This document shows, in pieces, positions 4,481 to 10,062 of a stretch of DNA of 10,719 nt. Position 1 is the stretch's first letter, and every line of letters starts with the position of its first letter. The translations under genes and the position numbers were made by a program. The notes beneath the pieces are model-generated. The model saw nothing but the letters and a program-made list of their open reading frames with translations, was not told where the DNA came from and searched no databases. The stretch is taken from positions 1 through 10,719 of the forward strand of contig JAIVGT010000199.1 of NCBI GenBank assembly GCA_020201485.1. Reading direction: 5' to 3'. This DNA is from Halobacteriales archaeon. Its GTDB lineage: Archaea; Thermoplasmatota; SW-10-69-26; JACQPN01; JAIVGT01.

Positions 4481-6946
4481 TCAGCACTCGCTGTACCCGC
4501 ATCCGTGGCACTTCGTGCAGCCCTCCTCGAAGCTGAGCATCTGCTCGCATTCGGGGCATTCCGGGCTGTCGCCGCGCCGCACCAGGGCCTTCGTCGCCTC
4601 CGGCCCGGCCTCGTTCTCGACCTCCTCGTCCACGGCGATGACCGCCACCGGCTTCGCCTGCTGCATGGGCGTGGCCTGCTTGCCGAACGCGTCCACGCGG
4701 GCTTGGATGCTCTTGTGCAGCTCGCCGCTCACCTGCCGGTTCAGCGCCTTCGCCAGCGCGTCGGGCACGCTGTACACGCGTTCGCCGTGGTCCCACGCCA
4801 CCTTCGGGCTGCGGATGCCTTCCAGCTGCTCGACGACCTCCTCCACCGGCACGCCGCTGCGCAGGCAGAGCGACAGCAGGCGCGCGACCGCTTCCGTGAA
4901 GCTCGCCGTGTAGCCGCCGCCGTGGCCGATCTGCGCGAACACCTCGAACAGGCCGTGCTCGTCCTCGTTGATGGTCACGTACAGGTGCCCGTACCCGGTC
5001 TCGACGCGCTGCGTCGTGCCCGTGATGACGTCCGGCCGCGGCCGGGGCTTGAGCACGGTCTTGCCCGTGCCGACCTGCGTCCCCTGGATGGGCTTGGGAG
5101 CGGCCTTGGGCTCCTCCTTCGCCAGGACCTGCTGGGCCGCGGGCTCCTTCGCCTTCAGCTTCTCGCTCTCGCCCACGTTCAGCACCTGGTCCGGCCGCGA
5201 CGCGTCGCGGTACACGGTGATGCCGCGGCAGCCCAGCTCGTAGGCGAGCATGTACGACTTCTGCACGTCCTCGACCGTCGCCTCCGTCGGGAGGTTGATG
5301 GTCTTGCTCACCTGGGCCTCGACGTGGGCCTGGAACGCGGCCTGCATGCGCACGTGCCACTCGCTCGTGATGTCGAAGCTCACGGCGAACACGCGCTGCC
5401 ACTTCTCCGGCACGCCCTTCACGCCCCGGGCCGAGCCGCGGTTGGCGAGGATCTGCTCCATCATGCCCTCCCGCCACCAGCCCTCGCGCTTCGCCACCGC
5501 GACGAACGGGTCGCAGATGTAGGGCAGGTGCGTGCCGTCCATGACGTTCTTGTACCACACCAGGCTGAACTCCGGCTCGCAGCCTCCGGACGTGTCGGCG
5601 ATCATGCTCAGCGTGCCCGTGGGGGCGATGGTGGTCACGTAGGAGTTGCGGCGCAGGATGCCCGCCTTCTCGTGCGTGCTGCCCTTCCAGTTCGCGTACG
5701 GCCCCCGGACCTGGGCGAGCTTGCACGACTCGTCGGCGGAGACCTGGTTGATGAACTTCATCACGCGCTCCGCCATCTCCAGCCCTTCCTCGCTGTCGTA
5801 GCTGATGCCCATGGCGAACAGCAGCCGGGCGAAGCCCATGATGCCGAGGCCGATGCGCCGGTTGCCCAGCGACATCTCCCGGATCTCCGGGATGGGGTAG
5901 TTGTTCATGTCGATGACGTTGTCGAGGAAGTGCGTGCATTGCCGCACCGTCTCCTCAAGCTTCGCCCAGTCCACGTCCGGCCTGCCGCTGGCGTGCGTGA
6001 CGTGGCGCTGCAGGTCGATGCTGCCCAGGTTGCACGAATCGTAGGGCTGCAGGTCCTGCTCGCCGCACGGGTTCGTGGCCTCGATGGGCGTGATGTGCTT
6101 CGTCGGGCAGTGGTCGTTGCTCCGGTCGAGGAAGAACAGGCCGGGCTCGCCGTTCTTCCACGCCTGGTTCGCGACCTTCTGCAGCACGGCGCGCGCGTCG
6201 AGCTGCTTCACGGCCTTGCCGTCGCGCGGGTTCACGAGGTCGTACTTGCGGCCCTCCTTGGCCGCGCGCATGAACTCGTCCGTGATGGCCACGCTGATGT
6301 TGAAGTTCGTGATCTCCTGCACGTTGTCCTTGCAGGTGATGAACTCCTCGATGTCCGGGTGGTCCACGCGCAGGATGCCCATGTTCGCCCCGCGCCGCTT
6401 CCCGCCCTGCTTGATCTCCTGCGTCGCGGCGTTGAAGATCTTCATGAACGACACGGGCCCCGAAGCCACGCCCATCGTGCTCTTCACGAAGTCGCCCTTC
6501 GGGCGCAGCCGGCTGAACCCGAACCCGGTCCCGCCGCCGCTCTGGTGGATGAGCGCCTGCTGCTTGATGGCGTCGAAGATGGCGGGCAGGTTGTCCCCGA
6601 CCGGCAGCACGAAGCACGCGCTGAGCTGCTGCATCTCCGTGCCGGCGTTCATCAGCGTCGGGCTGTTCGGCAGGAAGTCCAACTCGGCCATGAGGCGGTA
6701 GAACCGCTTCGCCGTGCCCATGACCTGCTGCTCCGCCGCGCCGTACAAGCGGTCCGCCTGCGCGATGTTCCACGCCACGCGCCAGAACAGCTCCGCCGGG
6801 GTCTCCTTCACCGTGCCCTGGCTGTCGCGCAGCAGGTAGCGCTTCTCCAGCACCTTCACCGCGTTGTCGCTCAGCTCCGGCAGCTCCAGCCCCGGCGGCA
6901 TGCGCGGCGCGTTGCCCCCTTCCAGCCTTGACAGACTCTCGGCCAT
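4481..6946 (-). CDS. nrdJ: Adenosylcobalamin-dependent (class II) ribonucleoside reductase NrdJ
   Basis: 821 aa. It reduces ribonucleotides to deoxyribonucleotides using a radical from coenzyme B12, so it works with or without oxygen. Visible family landmarks: LPNSPTLMNAG (92-102), the active-site cysteine in SACFVLP (C111), the radical-site loop NPCGEQ (N292, C294, E296), the partner cysteine in SCNLGSI (C305), and APTGT further on. A linker with KPRPRPDV precedes the C-terminal TSCPD-like region (YGHLYVTINEDEHGLFEVF). The end carries CPEC (797-800), CTKC (810-813), C816 and terminal C821, the zinc/redox tail that re-reduces the active site. The N-terminus enters the alpha-helical domain directly; no ATP-cone is visible, so allosteric overall-activity control by that domain is absent. 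The start has a strong Shine-Dalgarno (GAGGAGGG) overlapping the nrdR stop, with a 12-nt gap, so it is the second gene of an nrdR-nrdJ operon. Confidence 0.97.
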   Translation of the reverse strand: MAESLSRLEGGNAPRMPPGLELPELSDNAVKVLEKRYLLRDSQGTVKETPAELFWRVAWNIAQADRLYGAAEQQVMGTAKRFYRLMAELDFLPNSPTLMNAGTEMQQLSACFVLPVGDNLPAIFDAIKQQALIHQSGGGTGFGFSRLRPKGDFVKSTMGVASGPVSFMKIFNAATQEIKQGGKRRGANMGILRVDHPDIEEFITCKDNVQEITNFNISVAITDEFMRAAKEGRKYDLVNPRDGKAVKQLDARAVLQKVANQAWKNGEPGLFFLDRSNDHCPTKHITPIEATNPCGEQDLQPYDSCNLGSIDLQRHVTHASGRPDVDWAKLEETVRQCTHFLDNVIDMNNYPIPEIREMSLGNRRIGLGIMGFARLLFAMGISYDSEEGLEMAERVMKFINQVSADESCKLAQVRGPYANWKGSTHEKAGILRRNSYVTTIAPTGTLSMIADTSGGCEPEFSLVWYKNVMDGTHLPYICDPFVAVAKREGWWREGMMEQILANRGSARGVKGVPEKWQRVFAVSFDITSEWHVRMQAAFQAHVEAQVSKTINLPTEATVEDVQKSYMLAYELGCRGITVYRDASRPDQVLNVGESEKLKAKEPAAQQVLAKEEPKAAPKPIQGTQVGTGKTVLKPRPRPDVITGTTQRVETGYGHLYVTINEDEHGLFEVFAQIGHGGGYTASFTEAVARLLSLCLRSGVPVEEVVEQLEGIRSPKVAWDHGERVYSVPDALAKALNRQVSGELHKSIQARVDAFGKQATPMQQAKPVAVIAVDEEVENEAGPEATKALVRRGDSPECPECEQMLSFEEGCTKCHGCGYSEC

Positions 6947-6952
6947 CCCGTG

Positions 6953-6960
6953 CCCTCCTC
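6953..6960 (-). promoter_or_regulatory. Strong ribosome binding site of nrdJ
   Basis: GAGGAGGG on the minus strand lies 6 nt before the nrdJ ATG (6946) and overlaps the nrdR stop codon. It is the clearest Shine-Dalgarno in the window and stands out because most other starts have none, as expected for a downstream operon gene. Confidence 0.75.
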
Positions 6961-7441
6961 AGTTCCTGTGGATCTCCTCGTCCTCGCCCTGACCGTCCCC
7001 GATGAGGGTCAGGACCTCCTTCTGCAGACTCCGCGCGTCCTTGAAGGACTTGTACACGGAGGCGAACCGAATGTACGCCATCTCGTCCAAGGCCCGCAGA
7101 TGCTCGAGCACGAGCTCGCCGACGCGCGCGCTCTTGACCTTCGGCCCCTCGCCCCGCAGCTGCTCCTCCACGTCGTCGAGCATCGTCGTGATGGCGTCGC
7201 GGGCGATGGGGCGCTTGGCGCACGCCTTGAGCACCCCGACCTCCAGCTTGTCCCGGTCGAAATCCTCCATCCGGCCGTCCCGTTTGACGACCTGCAGGGC
7301 CAGGGATTCCGCCCGCTCGTACGTCGTGAACCGCTTGCTGCACGCGACGCACTGCCGGCGGCGGCGGATCGCTCCCAGGTCGTTCGTGTCCCGGGAGTCG
7401 ATGACCCGCGTGTCCTGGCAGTCGCAGTAGAGGCACTTCAT
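6959..7441 (-). CDS. nrdR: Transcriptional repressor NrdR
   Basis: 160 aa, the usual length. NrdR senses dATP/ATP and represses ribonucleotide reductase genes. The N-terminal zinc ribbon starts MKCLYC (C3, C6) and closes with CVAC (C31, C34), with the DNA-contacting RRRR at 26-29 and the family motif RFTTYER at 37-43. The ATP-cone spans about 46-136 (VVKRDGRMEDFDRDKL, later YIRFASVYKSF). An in-frame ATG at 7477 would add 12 residues, but the family begins at MKC, so 7441 is chosen. The gene immediately precedes nrdJ. Two NrdR-box-like sites lie upstream (7519-7565), indicating autoregulation of the operon. As NrdJ lacks its own ATP-cone, the cone here may be the main nucleotide-level control. 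Confidence 0.96.
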   Translation of the reverse strand: MKCLYCDCQDTRVIDSRDTNDLGAIRRRRQCVACSKRFTTYERAESLALQVVKRDGRMEDFDRDKLEVGVLKACAKRPIARDAITTMLDDVEEQLRGEGPKVKSARVGELVLEHLRALDEMAYIRFASVYKSFKDARSLQKEVLTLIGDGQGEDEEIHRN

Positions 7442-7518
7442 GCGGCGGACCTGCTGAAACTTGGACTTGTCAACCATCGGAGGCGCGTGGCGGCGCGCCG
7501 CGGCCCGAGGCCTACAAG

Positions 7519-7534
7519 CCCCCATTAGTGGGGG
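7519..7534 (-). promoter_or_regulatory. NrdR-box-like site 2 (promoter-distal)
   Basis: CCCCCATTAGTGGGGG is a 6-bp inverted repeat around TTAG. Aligned to the recalled NrdR box acaCwAtATaTwGtgt, it keeps the four core positions C..A....T..G (7522, 7524, 7529, 7531) but only 7 of 16 bases overall. It starts exactly 31 bp from the better site at 7550, the helical spacing typical of tandem NrdR boxes. Its central ATTAG could also serve as the A/T-rich promoter core. Confidence 0.55.
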
Positions 7535-7551
7535 TCCAGCAGGTCTGGACC
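7533..7551. repeat. Perfect 7-bp palindrome between the two NrdR-box-like sites
   Basis: GGTCCAG (7533-7539) and CTGGACC (7545-7551) are a perfect inverted repeat with a 5-bp centre. The centre, 7542, is exactly midway between the centres of the two NrdR-box-like sites (7526.5 and 7557.5), and the arms overlap the inner edge of each box. It may be part of the operator, a second regulator's site, or an RNA hairpin. Confidence 0.6.
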
Positions 7552-7565
7552 ACTACCGGTTGTGT
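7550..7565 (-). promoter_or_regulatory. NrdR-box-like site 1 (promoter-proximal)
   Basis: CCACTACCGGTTGTGT matches the recalled NrdR consensus acaCwAtATaTwGtgt at 11 of 16 positions, including all of the outer palindrome (CACTA ... TTGTGT). Only the central AtATa is replaced, by CCGG-type bases, as might be expected in a GC-rich genome. It lies about 109 bp upstream of the nrdR start, so it would control the nrdR-nrdJ operon. Confidence 0.65.
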
Positions 7566-7624
7566 ACGGAGCCTTGTCGGAAGAAGCTTTCGGAATGTTT
7601 CGGACCCCTCCCCCACGGATAGGC

Positions 7625-7666
7625 CCTGCTCCGGGCAGCCCCCAAGCTGTTGGGGTGCCTGCTCCG
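7625..7666. repeat. Hairpin flanked by 9-bp direct repeats
   Basis: CCTGCTCCG occurs at 7625-7633 and again at 7658-7666, 33 bp apart. Between them is a strong stem: GGCA (7634-7637), a 2-nt bulge, then CCCCAA (7640-7645), pairing with TTGGGG (7650-7655) and TGCC (7656-7659) around a GCTG loop. No T-run follows on either strand, so it is not an obvious terminator. The role is unknown. Confidence 0.5.
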
Positions 7667-7731
7667 CATCCGCGCATTTCCGACCGACCTGCCGGCCAGG
7701 CCTGCCCACGGCCTTGGAGGTTTCGGCCCGG

Positions 7732-7740
7732 TTTTATTAT
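7732..7740 (+). promoter_or_regulatory. TATA-like promoter element for the first aquaporin
   Basis: TTTTATTAT is by far the most A/T-rich stretch near the gene, in otherwise GC-rich DNA. If it acts as an archaeal TATA box, transcription would start near 7763 and leave a leader of about 100 nt before the ATG at 7861. No -35-like hexamer is found at a sigma70 spacing upstream. Confidence 0.5.
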
Positions 7741-7777
7741 GAGAATCTCCTGATGCAATGGAAGGGGGCTGCTTGCA

Positions 7778-7852
7778 GGCACCGCGGCGCTTGCGATGCG
7801 CTTACAAGCGGCGTGCGGCGTCGCCGCGCTTGTGCCTCGCCCCCGCAGGGCG
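7778..7852 (+). promoter_or_regulatory. Structured 5' leader of the first aquaporin mRNA
   Basis: GGCACCGCGGCG (7778-7789) can pair over 12 bp with CGCCGCG (7822-7828) plus GTGCC (7832-7836), leaving a 3-nt CTT bulge. Inside, CTTG (7790-7793) pairs with CAAG (7805-7808). A competing fold pairs CAAGCGGCG (7805-7813) with CGCC (7822-7825) and GCTTG (7828-7832). A further small hairpin, CGCCC (7838-7842) with GGGCG (7848-7852), sits just before the start codon. Mutually exclusive stems next to a start suggest translational or transcriptional control, but no known riboswitch is recognised. Confidence 0.45.
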
Positions 7853-7860
7853 GGCTGGAG

Positions 7861-8574
7861 ATGGAGAACATGGACAACTCGCAGAAGTACGTCGCGGAGC
7901 TGCTCGGCACGGCCCTCATCGTCTTCGTAGGCACGGCTGCCATCGTGACCACCGGCGGCAACGTGCTCGTGAGCGCCCTGGCGTTCGGCCTTGCCTGGGC
8001 GGGCATGTGGTGGGTGTTCGGCGCGGTCAGCGGCGGCCACTTCAACCCGGCCATCACGCTCGCCAACGTCGTCACGCGCCGCACGGCTACGAAGGACTTC
8101 GTGCCCTACGTGGTCAGCCAGGTCATCGGCGGCATCCTGGGCGCGGCCATCGTCTGGTTCGCCTTCAACGGCAGCCCGGCCCTCGCCACGGACGCCTTCG
8201 CCACCAGCCTGGCCGCCCCGACGCTGGGCGTGTGGACCATGACGAGCATCGTCGTGCTCGAGACCATCACCACGCTCGTCCTGTGCCTGGTGTACCTGGG
8301 CATCACGGAGCGGACGAACGCCCCCGGCATCACCGGCCTGGCGCTCGGCTTCGCCTACACCGGCACCATCGTCGCCACGCTCGGCGTGACCTGGAGCGGG
8401 CTGAACCCCGTCCGCACCCTGGGCCCCATCGCCCTGGCGCACGCCAGCATCGGCACGATGCTGACCTTCTGGATCGCCCCCATCGTCGGCGCCGTCATCG
8501 CCGCCGGCCTTTGGATGAGCGTGGTCCAGCCCACGAAGACCAGCGCCCCGTCGAGCTTCACGACGGAAGCCTGA
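7861..8574 (+). CDS. Aquaporin / MIP-family channel, AqpM-like filter, NPV second motif
   Basis: 237 aa; six membrane helices and two half-helices are predicted from the hydrophobic pattern and the family repeat. The frame is open further upstream, but the protein family starts at MENMDNSQKYVAELLG, matching MENQKYLAEL of the neighbouring aquaporin, and a GGAG-containing sequence precedes it; ATG at 7870 is an alternative. The first pore motif is GGHFNPAI (N62-P63-A64); the second is GLNPVRTLGP (N182-P183-V184-R185), with Val for the usual Ala. By ungapped count from the second motif, the selectivity filter is F42, I170, S179, R185. As recalled, the archaeal AqpM filter is Phe/Ile/Ser/Arg, in which Ile replaces the His of water-specific channels. 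That points to a wider pore for water plus small solutes such as glycerol. It has its own terminator, so it is separately transcribed from the second aquaporin. Confidence 0.93.
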   Translation: MENMDNSQKYVAELLGTALIVFVGTAAIVTTGGNVLVSALAFGLAWAGMWWVFGAVSGGHFNPAITLANVVTRRTATKDFVPYVVSQVIGGILGAAIVWFAFNGSPALATDAFATSLAAPTLGVWTMTSIVVLETITTLVLCLVYLGITERTNAPGITGLALGFAYTGTIVATLGVTWSGLNPVRTLGPIALAHASIGTMLTFWIAPIVGAVIAAGLWMSVVQPTKTSAPSSFTTEA

Positions 8575-8592
8575 GCCCAGACCTTCGACCCC

Positions 8593-8632
8593 GGCTGGCG
8601 GGGCTCTTGAGGGCCCGCCAGCCCTCGTTTTT
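8593..8632 (+). terminator. Intrinsic-type terminator after the first aquaporin
   Basis: A perfect 10-bp stem, GGCTGGCGGG (8593-8602) with CCCGCCAGCC (8614-8623), an 11-nt loop, then CTCG and a run of five T (8628-8632). It begins 19 bp after the stop codon. This is a textbook hairpin plus T-tract and separates the two aquaporin transcription units. Confidence 0.85.
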
Positions 8633-8687
8633 CTCGTCCTTTCCTGAGAGCAAGGCTTTTGACCTGTCCGAATCCGAGCGAAAACCT

Positions 8688-8696
8688 CCAAATACA
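8688..8696 (+). promoter_or_regulatory. TATA-like promoter element for the second aquaporin
   Basis: CCAAATACA, preceded by GAGCGAAAAC that resembles an archaeal BRE, lies about 57 nt before the ATG at 8751. A TTGACC at 8659-8664 is 26 nt from AATACA, too far for a sigma70 promoter. This predicts a short leader of about 32 nt that retains the GGAGAGG ribosome site. Confidence 0.45.
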
Positions 8697-8750
8697 ACCC
8701 CCAGCATGGACGCCGGCCCGGCCCGGCCGGGACGAACGGAGAGGACAGAC

Positions 8751-9479
8751 ATGGAGAACCAGAAGTACCTTGCAGAGCTCATCGGCACCTTCCTGCTGGT
8801 CTTCGTCGGCACGGCCACCGTCGTGGCCGTCGGCGGCGCGACCGTGCTCGGCGTGACCGGCGTGGGCTACCTCGCCATCGCCCTGGCCTTCGGCCTGACC
8901 CTCGCGGTCCTGGCGTACACCCTCGGCCCCATCTCGGGCGGCCACTTCAACCCGGCCGTGACCATCGGCCTCGTCGTGGCCCGCCGCCACACGAGCAAGG
9001 ACGCCGCGCCCTACATCGTCGCCCAGATCATCGGCGCGGTGCTGGCGAGCGTGGTCCTGCTCGTCGTGACGCAGAACGTGCCCGCCGCGACCGGCACCCA
9101 CCTCGGCGCGAACACGTTCAGCATCGGGCTCGCCGGCGCGGCGCTGCTCGAGGTCGTGCTGACCTTCGTCCTCGTCTGGACGGTGCTCAGCGTCACGGAG
9201 AAGAGCTACCCCTACACCGCCTTCGGCGGCCTGGCCATCGGCCTGGCGCTGACCGTCATCCACCTGGCCGGCATCGGCCTGAGCGGCGCCGGCGTGAACC
9301 CGGCGCGCAGCCTCGGCCCGGCCCTGCTGACGAGCTTCGCCGGCCTCAGCGCCACCAGCTTCGGCATCGTGTACCTCGTCGCCCCCATCATCGGCGGCAT
9401 CGTCGCCGCCGGGCTCTACACGGCGGTCTTCACGACCACGCCGTCAACGAGCGCGGCGAGCACGACCTACGAGGCTTGA
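8751..9479 (+). CDS. Aquaporin / MIP-family water channel (AqpZ-like filter)
   Basis: 242 aa integral membrane channel. The start MENQKYLAELIGTF is preceded by GGAGAGGACAGAC; an in-frame ATG at 8706 lies only about 10 nt past the TATA-like element and is unlikely. Both pore motifs are standard: GGHFNPAV (N67-P68-A69) and GVNPARSLGP (N183-P184-A185-R186). By ungapped count the selectivity filter is F47, H171, A180, R186; the His is the mark of water-selective channels such as AqpZ (F, H, T, R), although the fourth position is Ala rather than Thr. It lies directly downstream of a different aquaporin but is transcribed separately. The pair probably arose by duplication of an old MIP gene or by bringing together two subtypes, as the sequences have clearly diverged. 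Function: rapid water flux, hence osmotic adjustment. Confidence 0.94.
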   Translation: MENQKYLAELIGTFLLVFVGTATVVAVGGATVLGVTGVGYLAIALAFGLTLAVLAYTLGPISGGHFNPAVTIGLVVARRHTSKDAAPYIVAQIIGAVLASVVLLVVTQNVPAATGTHLGANTFSIGLAGAALLEVVLTFVLVWTVLSVTEKSYPYTAFGGLAIGLALTVIHLAGIGLSGAGVNPARSLGPALLTSFAGLSATSFGIVYLVAPIIGGIVAAGLYTAVFTTTPSTSAASTTYEA

Positions 9480-9487
9480 AGCCCCGC

Positions 9488-9512
9488 GCCCGCTCCGGCG
9501 GGCCTCCTTTTT
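9488..9512 (+). terminator. Intrinsic-type terminator after the second aquaporin
   Basis: GCCCGC (9488-9493) pairs with GCGGGC (9498-9503) around a TCCG loop, followed by CTCC and five T (9508-9512). It starts 8 bp after the stop codon. It has a shorter stem than the terminator of the first aquaporin but the same design. Confidence 0.8.
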
Positions 9513-9569
9513 CATCCCTGCTCCCCGAGCCACGGCAAGGTTCATCGCCCCGGCCTCGCTGCCCGGGCC

Positions 9570-10031
9570 ATGGCCGAGCTGCCGAAGGTCGGCGCGCGCT
9601 TCCCGAGTATCACGCTGCACACGAAGGGCAACGCGCCCGTGCGCATCCCGGAGGACTACCGGGGCAAGACCGTCGTGCTCAGCTGGTACCCCTACGCCTT
9701 CAGCCCGGTGTGCACGGAGGAGTTCGAGGGCTTCACGCGCGTGGCGCGCGAGTTCCAGCACCTCAACGCGCACGTCGTGGGCGCGAGCTGCGACCACTGG
9801 TACACGACGGAGGCGTACAAGCACAGCCTGGGCGCGCCCTTCCCCTTCCTCAGCGATTGGAGCAAGGAAGCCAGCCGGGCCGTGGGCGTGCTCGAGGAGA
9901 AGCTCGGCCGGCCGGACCGCGTCATCCAGGTCATCGATGGCGAAGGCGTGCTCCGCTGGCAGAAGCATTACGAGACGAAGCACTGCCCCCAGGCGGACGA
10001 GTTCCTCGGCGAGCTGAAGAAGCTCGCGTGA
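9570..10031 (+). CDS. Peroxiredoxin (AhpC/TSA family, BCP/AhpE-like)
   Basis: 153 aa thiol peroxidase of the thioredoxin fold, cytoplasmic, reducing peroxides. The active-site signature is YPYAFSPVCTEEF: P41, S45 and the peroxidatic C48 in the PxxxSxxC arrangement. The active-site Arg is R117 in DRVIQVIDGEGVLRW. Two other cysteines are present: C74 in GASCDHWY and C139 in HCPQADEF. BCP-type enzymes usually place a resolving Cys five residues after the peroxidatic one, which is absent here, so this is either a 1-Cys enzyme or uses C74 or C139. Length is normal. There is no Shine-Dalgarno. It sits 90 bp after the aquaporin terminator and 31 bp before the peptidase gene. The MAELPKVG start is the first Met and matches the family N-terminus. 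Confidence 0.93.
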   Translation: MAELPKVGARFPSITLHTKGNAPVRIPEDYRGKTVVLSWYPYAFSPVCTEEFEGFTRVAREFQHLNAHVVGASCDHWYTTEAYKHSLGAPFPFLSDWSKEASRAVGVLEEKLGRPDRVIQVIDGEGVLRWQKHYETKHCPQADEFLGELKKLA

Positions 10032-10062
10032 GCCGGAGCGCGGCCCGGTCCCAACAACCTTC

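Larger units (their letters stand above)
7442..7860. other. 419-bp divergent intergenic region between nrdR and the first aquaporin
   Basis: No credible protein is encoded here; frames crossing it lack recognisable sequence. From left to right it holds the nrdR leader (7442-7518), two NrdR-box-like sites (7519-7565), a set of TTTCGGA repeats (7577-7604), a strong hairpin flanked by 9-bp direct repeats (7625-7666), a TATA-like element (7732-7740) and a structured aquaporin leader (7778-7852). It is visibly less GC-rich around 7580-7605 and 7731-7745 than the surrounding genes, as expected for promoter DNA. Confidence 0.7.

Noticed and set aside
4349..6931. An 860-codon open frame on the plus strand, opposite nrdJ
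   Set aside because: It is a long antisense frame produced by high GC content; its translation is rich in H, R, L, A and V with no family motifs, whereas the opposite strand encodes an unmistakable NrdJ.
7442..7477. A longer NrdR starting at ATG 7477
   Set aside because: NrdR proteins begin at the zinc-ribbon MKC/MRC motif; the 12 extra residues are unrelated to the family.
7566..7740. A cobalamin riboswitch upstream of the B12-dependent reductase operon
   Set aside because: It would make biological sense, but I could not find the conserved B12 box or the GCCACTG core in the right order on the nrdR strand; ACCTGCC-like fragments near 7687 are isolated.
8659..8696. A bacterial sigma70 promoter (TTGACC ... 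AATACA) before the second aquaporin
   Set aside because: The spacer is 26 bp, far from the usual 17, so the elements do not form a plausible sigma70 promoter.
8706..8750. An earlier ATG start for the second aquaporin at 8706
   Set aside because: It lies about 10 nt past the TATA-like element, the added residues are not MIP-like, and the 8751 start has a ribosome site and matches the N-terminus of the first aquaporin.
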